Shown here one piece after another: positions 1 through 11,081 of a stretch of 64,000 nt of DNA. A model generated the notes under the pieces. That model did not search any database. It had not been told where the DNA came from and saw nothing but the letters and a program-made list of their open reading frames with translations. A program made the position numbers and the translations under genes. This DNA is from Sphingomonas sp. SUN019. Its GTDB lineage: Bacteria > Pseudomonadota > Alphaproteobacteria > Sphingomonadales > Sphingomonadaceae. The DNA is taken from the NCBI RefSeq assembly GCF_024758705.1, contig NZ_CP096971.1, positions 2,943,501-3,007,500 on the forward strand, read 5' to 3'. How positions within the stretch are numbered: the stretch's first letter is position 1; each line of letters starts with the position of its first letter.

Positions 1-1720
<1,720 letters not shown>

Positions 1721-1723
1721 ACT

Positions 1724-1852
1724 TCAGCGAAAGTCGATCCGGTCCATGTCGCGCAGCATCTCGAGCAACTCGTGCGTGCGGTCGAGCGCATCGGATGGCG
1801 TGGCCAGCAGCAGAGGACGCCGGTCGAACAGGCGTTTCAGAAATGCGATCAT
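1724..1852 (-). CDS. small hypothetical protein, 42 aa
   Basis: A short frame starts with ATG at 1852, preceded on the minus strand by GGGAGA, and ends 4 bases from the stop of the convergent ABC-F gene. The peptide begins MIAFLKRLFDRR and ends in an acidic/hydrophobic stretch that could form an amphipathic helix. I recognise no family. Support is only the ribosome binding site and the fact that the frame fills the gap; it could be chance. Confidence 0.4.
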   Translation of the reverse strand: MIAFLKRLFDRRPLLLATPSDALDRTHELLEMLRDMDRIDFR

Positions 1853-1982
1853 CGGCTGTCTCCCATGATTGGTTCAAGCTGCGACGCCGATGACCGGAAT
1901 AAACCGTTATCCTTAATGAAATACGAAAATTACGTAATTCATGATGACGACTGTACGGCGGGGGTCACCCCGAGCTCGCAAG

Positions 1983-3074
1983 TCAGCTCGCTTGTGCGAG
2001 TGCGACGTACCGTTTTATATGATGGTCCGCCGCGCCGAACTGTTGTTCGATCACGGTCGCGCGTTTGAAATAGTGGCCGACCGCCAGTTCGTCGGTCATG
2101 CCCATCGCGCCATGCAGTTGCACCGCATTCTGTCCGACGAAGCGGATGCCGTCGGATACGGTCGCCTTCGCCGCTGCGATTGCGCGGGTGCGTGTGGTGG
2201 CGTCGACGTTGAGGTTGAGCGTCGCCAGATATGCCGCGGATGTGGCTTGCTCGACCGCCATAAACATATCGACCATGCGGTGCTGGAGCGCCTGGAAGCT
2301 GGATAACGGCTGACCGAACTGCTTGCGCTCCTTGGTGTAGGCGACCGTGTCGGCGAGCATCCGTTTCATCACCCCCGCCGCCTCTGCGCACAGCGCGGCG
2401 ATCGCCTCATCGCGGACCTGCTCGAGCAGCGGCAGCGCGCCGCCGTCATCACCGAGCAGGACGGCGCGAACGTTGTGGAGGGTCACATCGGCCGCCGGAC
2501 GATCGTCGATCAGGCGATAGTCGTGGCGCGTCAGCCCAGTCGCGTCGCGGTCGGCGAGAAAGAGCGACAGCCCGTCGGCAGTGCGCGCGGTGATCAGCAA
2601 ATGGTCTGCGGCAGGCGCGCCGACGATCACCGCCTTCGTGCCGTTCAATACCCACCCATTACCGTCCGCTGCGGCGGTCGTCGTGACGGCTTCGAGCGCA
2701 TGACGGCCCCCGGCCTCGAACGCGGCCAGCGCGACCGTTGCTTCGCCATTCACGATCTTCGCCAGCAGCGACGCGGCACGTTCGCCCGGCAAGCGTTTCA
2801 GCAGCCCGCCCGCGATCACGACGGTTTCCAGATACGGCGCGGTCACCAACGCCTCGCCCAGCGCCTCCATCACGATCATCGTCTCGACCGCGCCGCCGCC
2901 GAACCCGCCAGCGGATTCGGGCAGCGCCGCGCCGAGGATGCCGAGCCGGACAGCAAAATCGCGCCACATCGCCACATCGTCGCGCTTCCGTTTCGGGTCG
3001 AACGGATGGTCCGCGAGATAGCGTGTCACGCTGTCGCGCAGCATGGCCTGTTCGTCGCTCAGGCTGAAATCCAT
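1983..3074 (-). CDS. acyl-CoA dehydrogenase family protein (small-subunit type)
   Basis: This 363-residue protein has the acyl-CoA dehydrogenase fold: a helical N-terminal domain (MDFSLSDEQAML), a beta middle domain, and a C-terminal helical domain with YTKERKQFGQPL and AVQLHGAMGMTDE. It resembles the small subunits of two-subunit dehydrogenases such as pimeloyl-CoA dehydrogenase. Where single-chain enzymes carry the catalytic Glu in a YEGT motif, this protein reads FGAADHH near its end. It therefore probably lacks its own catalytic base and needs a partner. No partner lies next to it: the neighbours are a tiny ORF and the emrB transporter gene. FAD-dependent oxidation of an acyl-CoA is the family reaction; the substrate is unknown. 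Confidence 0.85.
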   Translation of the reverse strand: MDFSLSDEQAMLRDSVTRYLADHPFDPKRKRDDVAMWRDFAVRLGILGAALPESAGGFGGGAVETMIVMEALGEALVTAPYLETVVIAGGLLKRLPGERAASLLAKIVNGEATVALAAFEAGGRHALEAVTTTAAADGNGWVLNGTKAVIVGAPAADHLLITARTADGLSLFLADRDATGLTRHDYRLIDDRPAADVTLHNVRAVLLGDDGGALPLLEQVRDEAIAALCAEAAGVMKRMLADTVAYTKERKQFGQPLSSFQALQHRMVDMFMAVEQATSAAYLATLNLNVDATTRTRAIAAAKATVSDGIRFVGQNAVQLHGAMGMTDELAVGHYFKRATVIEQQFGAADHHIKRYVALAQAS

Positions 3075-3144
3075 CGCCGCTCTCCCCGCCCGGTTAAGCC
3101 GGGTCGCTTAAACGGCTATGCGAGCGGACCCGGCCTCGCGCAAG

Positions 3145-4707
3145 TCAGTCCGCCGCGATTGGTGCGCCCGACGGGGAGGGGCGGCGACAGACCCAGACCA
3201 GCGGAATCAGTGCAACGCACAGCCATGCCGAGAGCCGGAACAGATCGGTCGAGGCGAGCAGATATGCCTGCCCCACCATCTGCCGCGTGATCGCCCCCGC
3301 CGCCTGCGTCGCGGTCAGCCCGAACGACTGGAGCGTGTCGGCCGCCATCTGATATGGCGCGCCCGATCCGACCGCCTCGGCCAGCCGCGACTGGTGGATC
3401 GCCTCGCGCCGGTCCCAGCCGGTGGTGATCAGCGACGCGGCGAACGATCCCGCGGTGATCCGCGCGAAATTGGCGATGCCGGTCGCCGACGGCAGGCGTT
3501 CGGGCGGGATTCGATCGAGCGAGATCGTGAGCATGGCGAGGAAAAAGGTGCTCATCGCGATGCTCTGCACCAGCATCGGCCACAGGAAATCGGTGAAGCT
3601 GGCGGTGGTCGTCAAATTCGATCGCATCCAGTAGCTCGTCGCAAAGCTGACGAAGGCGACGGTCGCCAGGATGCGGGCGTCGATCCGCCCGGACAGCCGC
3701 GCGACCAGCGGCGTCAGCGCAACCGCCAGGATGCCGCTGGGCATCGCGACCAGCCCGGCCCATGTCGCATTGTAGCCAAGCTGCGTCTGCAGCCACAACG
3801 GCAGCAGCAGGATGTTGGCGAAAAACACCGCGTAACCGAGGCAGAAGGCGAGGTTGCCGATCAGGAAATTTCGCTGTTTGAAAAGGGTCAGATCGACGAT
3901 CGGATGCGCATCGGTCAGCTCCCAGATCAGCCAAGCGACGCACCCGATCGCGGCGATCACCGCCAGTGCGACCATCGCGGGGTTAGCGAACCAGTCGGCG
4001 TTCTTGCCGAGGTCTAGCATGATCTGCAGCGCCCCGACCCACAGGATCAGCAGCCCCAGCCCAACGGTATCGATCGGCAGCTTCGCGGTCGGCGTTTCGC
4101 GGCTGCGCAGATTGGTCCAGCAGATCAGCGCGGCGAAGATGCCGAACGGCACATTGATCAGGAAAATCCAGCTCCAGTGATAATTGTCGGAGATCACGCC
4201 GCCCAGCACCGGCCCCATGATCGGTCCGACCAGCGTGGTCATCGACCAGATGCCGATCGCGGTCGATCGTTTGGCCACCGGAAAGACCGAGATCAGCAGC
4301 GCCTGGCTGCCCGGCATCATCGGCCCCGCGACCGCGCCTTGCAGGATGCGGAAGGCGATCAGCGAAGGGAGGTTCCACGCGATGCCGCACAGGAACGATG
4401 CGATCGTGAACAGCATCAGCGAGGTGCAGAAGACGCGCACCACGCCGAACCGTCGCATCAGCCAGCCGGTCAGCGGCACGGAGATTCCATTGGCGACCGC
4501 GAAGGCGGTGATGATCCAGGTCGAATTGTCCGACGACACGCCCAGATTGCCGGCGATCGTCGGCAGCGACACGTTCGCGATCGTCGTATCGAGCACCATC
4601 ATGAACGTGCCGAGCGCGAGCGCGAACGCGACGAGCGCGAGGCGGGCGCCGGTCAGCGGGCCGGTGCCCGATGCTCCATTGGACGCTGGAACAGCGGCGG
4701 ACGCCAC
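3145..4707 (-). CDS. emrB: DHA2-family drug:H+ antiporter, EmrB-like
   Basis: The protein is 520 residues with about 14 hydrophobic segments, the usual size for EmrB/QacA transporters. It carries the early motif LDTTIANVSLPTIA of the DHA2 family and a loop motif GWLMRRFG between segments 2 and 3. The start is GTG at 4707, immediately after the TAA of emrA (4708-4710). It is the last gene of a marR-nodT-emrA-emrB operon and would be the inner-membrane pump of a tripartite efflux complex. Substrates cannot be read from the sequence. Confidence 0.93.
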   Translation of the reverse strand: MASAAVPASNGASGTGPLTGARLALVAFALALGTFMMVLDTTIANVSLPTIAGNLGVSSDNSTWIITAFAVANGISVPLTGWLMRRFGVVRVFCTSLMLFTIASFLCGIAWNLPSLIAFRILQGAVAGPMMPGSQALLISVFPVAKRSTAIGIWSMTTLVGPIMGPVLGGVISDNYHWSWIFLINVPFGIFAALICWTNLRSRETPTAKLPIDTVGLGLLILWVGALQIMLDLGKNADWFANPAMVALAVIAAIGCVAWLIWELTDAHPIVDLTLFKQRNFLIGNLAFCLGYAVFFANILLLPLWLQTQLGYNATWAGLVAMPSGILAVALTPLVARLSGRIDARILATVAFVSFATSYWMRSNLTTTASFTDFLWPMLVQSIAMSTFFLAMLTISLDRIPPERLPSATGIANFARITAGSFAASLITTGWDRREAIHQSRLAEAVGSGAPYQMAADTLQSFGLTATQAAGAITRQMVGQAYLLASTDLFRLSAWLCVALIPLVWVCRRPSPSGAPIAAD

Positions 4708-5892
4708 TTAGCGGTTCGCTGCGATGATCTGGCGGATGCGGGCTTCGACTTCGGGGTCCGACGTATCGGTGTTTCCACGGTATGGCGTCGTCGCCGGGCT
4801 GGCGAGGCGTGGGCCGGACCGGGTCGACGTGTCCACGGTCGCTGCAACCGACAGGCCGACGCGCAATGGGTTGGCCATCAGCTCCTGCGGATCGAGCGCG
4901 ATGCGGACGGGGACGCGCTGGACGATCTTGATCCAGTTGCCGCTGGCGTTCTGCGGCGGGAGCAATGCGAAGGCGTTGCCGCTGCCCGCCGCCAGGCCGA
5001 CGACGCGGCCGTGATAGACCACGTCGTCGCCGTACATGTCGGCCACCACGGTCGCGGGCTGGCCGATGCGGACGTCCTTCAACTGCGTCTCGCGGAAATT
5101 CGCGTCGACCCACAGGCGCGTCATCGGGACGATCGCCATGAGTGGGGCGCCTGCCGCGATCTGTTGGCCGACCTGCACCGTGCGCTGCGCGATCACGCCA
5201 TCGATCGGGGCGGTGACGTGCATGTGGCTGCGCGCGATCGCGGCGCGGCGATAGGCGGCGATCGCGGTCATCACCGCGGGGTTGGTGGAGACGCTGGTGC
5301 CCGAGACGGTGCTGCGGGTCTGCGCCTGCTGGCTTTCGGCGAGGCGCAGCGCGGCGCGTGCGACGGTGACCTGATCGGCGGCGTGCGCGAGTTCCTCGCC
5401 CGACACCGCGCCCTCGGCCGCAGCGCCGCGGCGGCGGGTGTAGTCGGCCTGCGCGGCGGCCAATTGCGCGCGCGCCTGCCCCAGCGCTGCGCCGCTTTCG
5501 TTGACGCGGGAGAAGTCGGCGCGCGTGCTGCGGACGGCGCGCGCCAGGTCAGCTTCGGCCGCAGCCAGGTTCACGTCGGCGGTCAGCGGATCGAGATCGA
5601 TCAGCGGCTGGCCCGCCGTCACGCTCTGCGTATTGTCGGCGTGGAGCCGCAGTACGTTGCCGGGATCACGCGCGGTGATCGCGACGACATCGCCCGCGAC
5701 ATAAGCGTCGTCGGTTTCCTCCTGCGGCGCGGCGAGCAGGAAATGGAACACCGCCCAGACTATCGCGCCGATCAGCACCACGACGCCGAGGATCAGCAAG
5801 AGGCGCTTGCGGAGTGCAGGATTGCCGCGCTGCTGGCCCGGTGCAGCGGTTCGCGCGGTCATGTCGCGATCCTTGACCGTCATATCGTTCAT
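4708..5892 (-). CDS. emrA: HlyD-family periplasmic adaptor of the Emr pump
   Basis: The 394-residue protein has a cytoplasmic N-terminus with basic residues, one membrane segment at about residues 31-52 (LLLILGVVVLIGAIVWAVF), and then a biotinyl/lipoyl-like half (VVAITARDPGNVLRL) separated by an Ala-rich coiled coil from the second half (APIDGVIAQRTVQVGQ). This is the EmrA/HlyD order. It would bridge EmrB and the outer-membrane channel. Its start overlaps the stop of the upstream channel gene by 4 bp (ATGA), which supports translational coupling. Confidence 0.93.
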   Translation of the reverse strand: MNDMTVKDRDMTARTAAPGQQRGNPALRKRLLLILGVVVLIGAIVWAVFHFLLAAPQEETDDAYVAGDVVAITARDPGNVLRLHADNTQSVTAGQPLIDLDPLTADVNLAAAEADLARAVRSTRADFSRVNESGAALGQARAQLAAAQADYTRRRGAAAEGAVSGEELAHAADQVTVARAALRLAESQQAQTRSTVSGTSVSTNPAVMTAIAAYRRAAIARSHMHVTAPIDGVIAQRTVQVGQQIAAGAPLMAIVPMTRLWVDANFRETQLKDVRIGQPATVVADMYGDDVVYHGRVVGLAAGSGNAFALLPPQNASGNWIKIVQRVPVRIALDPQELMANPLRVGLSVAATVDTSTRSGPRLASPATTPYRGNTDTSDPEVEARIRQIIAANR

Positions 5893-7292
5893 GGCGTGAG
5901 GTTCCGGGAGGGATCGAAGCCGCCGCCGAGCGCGACCGCGAGGGCAGCGCGGCGCGACAGCGCGTCGGTGGCGAGGTTGGCGGCGGCCTGTTCGGCCTCC
6001 AGCTGGCGCACGTCGTTGTCGATCCCGGCGAGCCGCGAATCGAGTCCGCTGGAGACGCGCACCGCGTTGAGGCGCGCGGTTTCGGCGTAGCCGCGTACGA
6101 CGTCTGCCTGCCGCGCGCGTTCGGCGTCTGTCGCGCCGATCTGAGCGACGGCATCTGCGGCTTCACGCACTGCGCCCACCACGATGCGGTTATAGTCGGC
6201 GATGGCGAGGTCGAGCGCGGCGTCCGCCCCCGCAAGGTCGGCCTTCAACCGCCCGCCGTCGAAGATCGGCAGATGGATCGCCGCGCCGGAACCGGCGGTA
6301 CCGGCGTTGATGTCGAACAGATTTTGCAGGCCTACCGCCTGCAACCCCACGAGCGCGGTCAGGTTGATGTTGGGATAGAAAGCCCGCCGCGCGACCTGCC
6401 GTCCCGCCGCTGCCGCAGCGATCCGCGCCTGCGCCGCGGCGATATCGGCGCGGCGTGAGAGCAGGTCGGCGGGGATCGTGGCGGGCAGCGCCAGCGCGGG
6501 TGCAGCGCTCAGATCGGTCGCGCCGATCGTCGCGGGATAGTCCGCACCGCGCCCGGCAAGCGCGGCGAGCGCATTGGCCGCGAGCGACCTTGCGGCCTCA
6601 GCGCGCACCAGGGCGACGCGCGCCTGCGCCACCAATGTGCCCGCCGCCTGCACATCCAGCTTGCTGGCCAGCCGGTTGCGCAGGCGCACATCGACCAGCC
6701 GCGCGGAGCGCTGGCGCGTGGCGATCGTACGCGTGGCGATCGCGCCTTGGCGTTCGGCGCGCGCGAGTTCGGCATAGGTCTGGACGACCGACCCGGCGAG
6801 CATCAGCCGCGCCGCCGCCGCATCCAGCCGCGCCGCATCGACCGATGCCCGCGCGCCCTCGATCGCGGCCTTCTGCCGCCCGAACAGGTCGAGGTTCCAG
6901 TTGAGTCCGGCCTGGAGATTGCCCTGCGACCGGACCGTGCCGCGGAACGGCGGCGGGATGGTCGATTCGCCGCTCAGGCGCGAAATCTGCGCATTACCGT
7001 CGAACGCGACCTGCGGCGCATCTTCCGAATCGCGCGCGGCCAGCGTCGCCTGCGCCTGACGCACGCGCGCCAATGCGGCGTCGAGCGTCGGGCTGCCGGA
7101 CAGCGCGTCCGCGACGATGCGGTCGAGTTGCGGATCGCCGAACGCGCGCCACCAGGTCGCATCGATCGCGGGGGCGGGGGGACCGTTCAGCCCGAGATCG
7201 GCCGGCGCGCGCGGCGTCACCGCGGGGCGCGTGTCGGGCGGTGTGCAGCCGGCGACCAGCAGCACGGCGATGAACGGTGCGAGACGGCGCAT
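5889..7292 (-). CDS. outer-membrane efflux lipoprotein, NodT/TolC family
   Basis: A 467-residue protein begins with a lipoprotein signal (LLVAGC, Cys at residue 16) and contains the internally repeated Ala-rich helical segments of outer-membrane efflux factors, including LNWNLDLFGRQ and the second-repeat counterpart IHLPIFDGGRLKADL. It is the expected channel for the EmrAB pump encoded immediately downstream. The start codon shares one base with the marR stop (TGATG), so marR, nodT, emrA and emrB are almost certainly one transcript. Confidence 0.93.
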   Translation of the reverse strand: MRRLAPFIAVLLVAGCTPPDTRPAVTPRAPADLGLNGPPAPAIDATWWRAFGDPQLDRIVADALSGSPTLDAALARVRQAQATLAARDSEDAPQVAFDGNAQISRLSGESTIPPPFRGTVRSQGNLQAGLNWNLDLFGRQKAAIEGARASVDAARLDAAAARLMLAGSVVQTYAELARAERQGAIATRTIATRQRSARLVDVRLRNRLASKLDVQAAGTLVAQARVALVRAEAARSLAANALAALAGRGADYPATIGATDLSAAPALALPATIPADLLSRRADIAAAQARIAAAAAGRQVARRAFYPNINLTALVGLQAVGLQNLFDINAGTAGSGAAIHLPIFDGGRLKADLAGADAALDLAIADYNRIVVGAVREAADAVAQIGATDAERARQADVVRGYAETARLNAVRVSSGLDSRLAGIDNDVRQLEAEQAAANLATDALSRRAALAVALGGGFDPSRNLTP

Positions 7293-7744
7293 CAGGTCTT
7301 CGCCTCCAGCGAGGTGCGGAGTTTGTGCAAGGTGACGAGCAACGCCTTCACCTCATCCTCGCTCCAGTCGGCGAGCCACTCGTTCCAGCATTCGATCACC
7401 TGCCGCCGCGCATGCATCGCCACCTCGAGCCCGGCCTCGGTCAGCGACAGTTTGACCAGCCGCCGGTCGCCGTCGCCGCGGGTCCGCTGAACCCAGCCGC
7501 GCGCCTCCATCGTGTCGATCAGCCGCGTCATCGCGCCCTTGTCGTGCGCCAGGCTGCGCGCGAGCGCCGCGCCGGTGTCGCCGAACCCGAAGTGGATCGA
7601 CACCAGCGCCATCCATTGCGTAGCAGTCAGGCCCTCTTCGGCGAAGACGCGGTCGATCCCGGCGATGCTGAGTTGATTGATGACGCGGACGAGATACCCC
7701 GGTGACGTGTCGGGAAAGAAGTTGGACTCGTCGAAATGCGCCAT
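7292..7744 (-). CDS. MarR-family transcriptional regulator of the efflux operon
   Basis: The 150-residue winged-helix protein shows the MarR features: LTATQWMALVSIHF, LAHDKGAMTRLIDTMEARGWVQR as the recognition helix and wing approach, and DGDRRLVKLSLTEAG in the wing. (Segments quoted separately.) It is the first gene of the operon with nodT, emrA and emrB, which suggests an autoregulated, ligand-released repressor. A perfect palindrome just upstream of its start codon could be its operator. Its ligand is unknown. Confidence 0.92.
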   Translation of the reverse strand: MAHFDESNFFPDTSPGYLVRVINQLSIAGIDRVFAEEGLTATQWMALVSIHFGFGDTGAALARSLAHDKGAMTRLIDTMEARGWVQRTRGDGDRRLVKLSLTEAGLEVAMHARRQVIECWNEWLADWSEDEVKALLVTLHKLRTSLEAKT

Positions 7745-7747
7745 GTC

Positions 7748-7761
7748 GTTGCCTTGGCAAC
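7748..7761. promoter_or_regulatory. palindrome GTTGCC-TT-GGCAAC, candidate MarR operator
   Basis: A perfect 6-2-6 inverted repeat lies 3 bases upstream of the marR start codon, in the 118-bp divergent gap to the M16 protease gene. A TTGACG hexamer (minus strand, 7779-7774) lies just upstream of it. Binding here would block marR-nodT-emrAB. Placement and symmetry are seen; the regulator assignment is inference. Confidence 0.45.
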
Positions 7762-7862
7762 CATTCTGCGGGCCGTCAAGTTTATGTGTCTGAACGTTGC
7801 CCGCTTTACGCCGTGTGCGTTGACGCTAAGCTGCGCGCCAATTGTTTCAGGAGTATTCCCCC

Positions 7863-10676
7863 TTGCGTGTGCTGACCCTCTCCGGCGCGGCCGTGATCGC
7901 GCTGGCCGCTCCTGCGTTCGCGCAAGTCCCCGCGCCAAAGCCCGCGCCGGTCGCCGATCTCGTCCGCGCGGTGGACATTCCATATGAGCAATTCACGCTG
8001 AAGAATGGCTTGCGCGTGGTCGTCCATACCGACCGGAAGGCGCCGGTGGTTGGGCTCAGCATATGGTACGATGTCGGATCAAAGCACGAACCGAAGGGCA
8101 AGACCGGCTTCGCGCACCTATTCGAACATCTGATGTTCAACGGCAGCGAGAATGCGCCGGGCGATTTCTTCGAACCGCTGAAACAGGTCGGCGCGACCGA
8201 TTTGAACGGCACGACATATTTCGATCGCACCAACTATTTCGAGACCGTGCCGACCGCGGCGCTGGACCGGGCGCTTTTCCTGGAAAGCGACCGGATGGGG
8301 TATCTGACCGGCGCGATCACGCAGGGCGTGCTGGATGAGCAGCGCGGCGTCGTCCAGAACGAGAAGCGCGAAGGGGACAATCAGCCGTACGGGCTGATCG
8401 AATACAAGTTGATCGAAGGGCTGTTCCCGGCCGGCCATCCATATGGCCACACCACGATCGGTTCGATGGCGGATCTGGATGCGGCGAGCCTGGGCGACGT
8501 GAAATCGTGGTTCAAGGATCATTACGGGCCGAACAATGCCGTGCTGGTGCTGGCGGGCGATATCGACGTTCCGACCGCGAAGCGACTGACCGAGAAGTAT
8601 TTCGGCGCGATCCCGGCGGGGCCGAAAAGCGTGCGGCCGACCGTATCGGTGCCGACGCTGGCTGCGCCAAAATCCGAGGTGATGAAGGACCGCGTCGCCG
8701 CGCCGCTGATCGTCAAAAGTTGGGCGGTGCCGGGGCTGAACGACAGGGATGCGGTGCCGCTGGACGTCGCGGCGTCCGTGCTGGGCGGCCTCGCCAGTTC
8801 ACGGCTCGACAATATCCTGGTCAAGCGCGAGAAACTGGCGGTGCAGGTGGGGGCCAGCAATAGCGACTATGCGCAGGTCGGGACATTCGACGTGCAGGCG
8901 GTGGTTCGGCCCGGCGTCGATCCCGCACTGGTGGCGAAGCGGCTGGATGCGATCATCGCCGATTTCGTGAAGACCGGGCCGACCGCGGACGAGGTCGCGC
9001 GGGTCGTCACCTCCAATGTGTCGCGGCGCATCGGCGGGCTGGAATCGGTCGGCGGATCGAACGGCAAGGCGGTCGCGCTGGCCGAGGGCGCGCTGTATTC
9101 GGACGATCCGGGCTTCTACAAGAAGCGGTTGGCGCTCCTCGCCGCGCAAACGCCCGCGACCGTGAAGGCGGCGATGGGGAAGTGGCTGACGCGACCCGCC
9201 TATACCCTGACGGTCGTGCAGGGTGAGCGCGACAAGTACGACGAGGCGATCGCACCGCCGCCCGCCAAGGTGGTCGAAGCGCCGCCCGCGCCGGTGAAGG
9301 GCACGCGCGGCGCGATGCCGGGCGTCGGCGAGGTCGCGGGGCTGACCTTCCCGAAGGTCGAGCGGACGAAATTGTCGAACGGCGTCGAGCTGATCTATGC
9401 GCAGCGCACGACGGTGCCCATCACGCAGGGGGTGCTGAGCTTCGATGCGGGCGTGGCGGCGGACGTGGCCGACACGCTCGGGACCGAGCAACTGACGCGG
9501 GCGATGATCGACGAGGGGACGGCGAAGCTCGATTCGATCCAGCTGGCGGAGGCGAAGGAGCGGCTGGGGCTCGACATCTCCACGGGATCGACGCCCGATC
9601 GCACGACGCTCAGCTTCCGCAGCCCCAGCGCCAATCTGACGCCGTCGCTGGCGATCTTCGCCGACATCGCGCGCAACCCGGCATTCCCGGAAAGCGAGCT
9701 GGCGCGGGTCAAGAACCAGCAACTGACGCAGATCGCGCAGGAGATGACCAGTCCCGAGGGCCTGGCGCAGCGCGTGCTGCCGCCGATCCTGTACGGTGCG
9801 GGCAATCCCTATGCGAAATCGCGCGGCAGCGGCGATGCGGCGGCGGTCGAGCGGCTGACGCGCGCCGATCTGGTCGCGTTCCAGCAGGCATGGCTGCGGC
9901 CCGACAAGGCGAAGGTGTTCGTCGTCAGCGATCGTCCGCTGGCCGAGGTGAAGGCGGCGCTCGACACGGCGTTTGCGGGCTGGACCGCGAGCGGTGCGGC
10001 GGGGACGAAGGTGTTCCGCACCGATCGCAGCCTGCCCGCGCCGCGGATATTGCTGATCGACCGGCCGGATTCGCCGCAGTCGCTCGTGTCGGGGGGACTG
10101 CGCACGGGGCTGGTCGGGACCGATGAACTGCTGCCGCAGATCACGGTCAACGATGCGCTGGGCGGCGATTTCCTCGGGCGGATCAACATGGACCTGCGCG
10201 AGACGAAACATTGGTCGTACGGCGCCTATGGCAGCTTCTATCGCAACGCCTTCGGCGCGCCCTATGTCATCAACGCGCCGGTGCAGGCCGACAAGACCGG
10301 CGCGTCGATCGCCGCGATCCGGCAGGACGTGAAGGATTTCGTGACGGCGAAGCCGCTGACGCAAGCCGAGTTCGACCGCACGATCACGGGCGCGACTCGG
10401 TCGCTGTCGGGGGATTTCGAAACCTCGGGCGACGTGCTGGGCGCGATGCAGCGCAACGACCTGTACCAGCGCGCGGACGATTATTATGCGACGATCACGC
10501 AGAAATACCGTGCGCTGACCCGCGATCAGCTTGACGCTGCGGCACGCGCGACTTTTGCGCCGGATCGGTTTGTGTGGGTGGTCGTTGGCGATGCGAAGAC
10601 CGTCCGGCCGCAGCTTGACAGCATTGGCCTGCCGGTCGAGGTCATGCCGGCAGCGTCCGTGGCGGACGCGAGATAG
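7863..10676 (+). CDS. secreted M16-family zinc protease (pitrilysin/insulinase type)
   Basis: I chose the TTG at 7863 as start because AGGAG lies 9 bases upstream and the resulting protein opens with a clean signal peptide ending in AAPAFAQ. The 937-residue chain has two M16 repeats. The first carries the inverted zinc motif HLFEH (about residues 85-89) and the distal acidic ligand region EKREGDNQPYG. The second repeat lacks HxxEH, as is usual for the inactive half of these clamshell proteases. It is periplasmic or outer-membrane associated. A small hypothetical gene follows after 9 bp and is probably co-transcribed. Its peptide substrates are not known. Confidence 0.93.
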   Translation: MRVLTLSGAAVIALAAPAFAQVPAPKPAPVADLVRAVDIPYEQFTLKNGLRVVVHTDRKAPVVGLSIWYDVGSKHEPKGKTGFAHLFEHLMFNGSENAPGDFFEPLKQVGATDLNGTTYFDRTNYFETVPTAALDRALFLESDRMGYLTGAITQGVLDEQRGVVQNEKREGDNQPYGLIEYKLIEGLFPAGHPYGHTTIGSMADLDAASLGDVKSWFKDHYGPNNAVLVLAGDIDVPTAKRLTEKYFGAIPAGPKSVRPTVSVPTLAAPKSEVMKDRVAAPLIVKSWAVPGLNDRDAVPLDVAASVLGGLASSRLDNILVKREKLAVQVGASNSDYAQVGTFDVQAVVRPGVDPALVAKRLDAIIADFVKTGPTADEVARVVTSNVSRRIGGLESVGGSNGKAVALAEGALYSDDPGFYKKRLALLAAQTPATVKAAMGKWLTRPAYTLTVVQGERDKYDEAIAPPPAKVVEAPPAPVKGTRGAMPGVGEVAGLTFPKVERTKLSNGVELIYAQRTTVPITQGVLSFDAGVAADVADTLGTEQLTRAMIDEGTAKLDSIQLAEAKERLGLDISTGSTPDRTTLSFRSPSANLTPSLAIFADIARNPAFPESELARVKNQQLTQIAQEMTSPEGLAQRVLPPILYGAGNPYAKSRGSGDAAAVERLTRADLVAFQQAWLRPDKAKVFVVSDRPLAEVKAALDTAFAGWTASGAAGTKVFRTDRSLPAPRILLIDRPDSPQSLVSGGLRTGLVGTDELLPQITVNDALGGDFLGRINMDLRETKHWSYGAYGSFYRNAFGAPYVINAPVQADKTGASIAAIRQDVKDFVTAKPLTQAEFDRTITGATRSLSGDFETSGDVLGAMQRNDLYQRADDYYATITQKYRALTRDQLDAAARATFAPDRFVWVVVGDAKTVRPQLDSIGLPVEVMPAASVADAR

Positions 10677-10685
10677 GAGAGATCG

Positions 10686-10982
10686 ATGTCCGTTGATGGC
10701 ACCTACGACGTGATCGTGAAATCGCCGCTGGGCGACCAGAAATCGACGCTGACCGTGAAAAGCGACGGCGCGACCTTCACCGGCACCAATTCGGGCGCGA
10801 TGGGGTCCAACGACGTGTCCGGCACCGTCGACGGCGATACGCTGGCGTGGAAGCAGGAAATGACCGTGCCGATGCCGATGACGCTCGACATGACCGCCAC
10901 GGTCGATGGCGATACGGTGACGGGCACCGTGGGCGCGGGGGCGTTCGGGAGTTTTCCGATGTTGGGCACGAGAACCGCGTAG
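10686..10982 (+). CDS. hypothetical small beta-rich protein, 98 aa
   Basis: An ATG frame with GGAGAGATCG just upstream begins 9 bp after the M16 stop. The protein alternates Thr/Val/Asp/Gly in a repeating pattern (VDGDTLAWK and later VDGDTVTGT), suggesting a small beta-barrel or beta-sandwich. It has no signal peptide or membrane segment. I do not recognise a family with known function. Its position suggests co-expression with the protease. Confidence 0.8.
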   Translation: MSVDGTYDVIVKSPLGDQKSTLTVKSDGATFTGTNSGAMGSNDVSGTVDGDTLAWKQEMTVPMPMTLDMTATVDGDTVTGTVGAGAFGSFPMLGTRTA

Positions 10983-11081
10983 CCCGGCTACGCGGGCGGT
11001 CCGCGCAGCGGACGTGCCCGACCGGCCAGCGCCGCACGGCGGCGACTGACGACACGGGGCTTTGCCCCGTGTCGATCCGGG
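10983..11081. repeat. cluster of hairpins between convergent genes
   Basis: The 99-bp convergent gap before purK contains a perfect 10-bp stem with a TTT loop at 11051-11073 (GACACGGGGC / GCCCCGTGTC) and smaller stems upstream (GTCCGC-GCA-GCGGAC). There is no T-tract, so it is not a classical intrinsic terminator, but it may act as a bidirectional transcription barrier. Confidence 0.5.

Noticed and set aside
4177-6090. 637-codon plus-strand frame across emrB, emrA and nodT
   Set aside because: Antisense shadow of the efflux operon; no domain, no ribosome binding site.
8799-10364. 521-codon minus-strand frame inside the M16 protease gene
   Set aside because: Antisense shadow without motifs or ribosome binding site.
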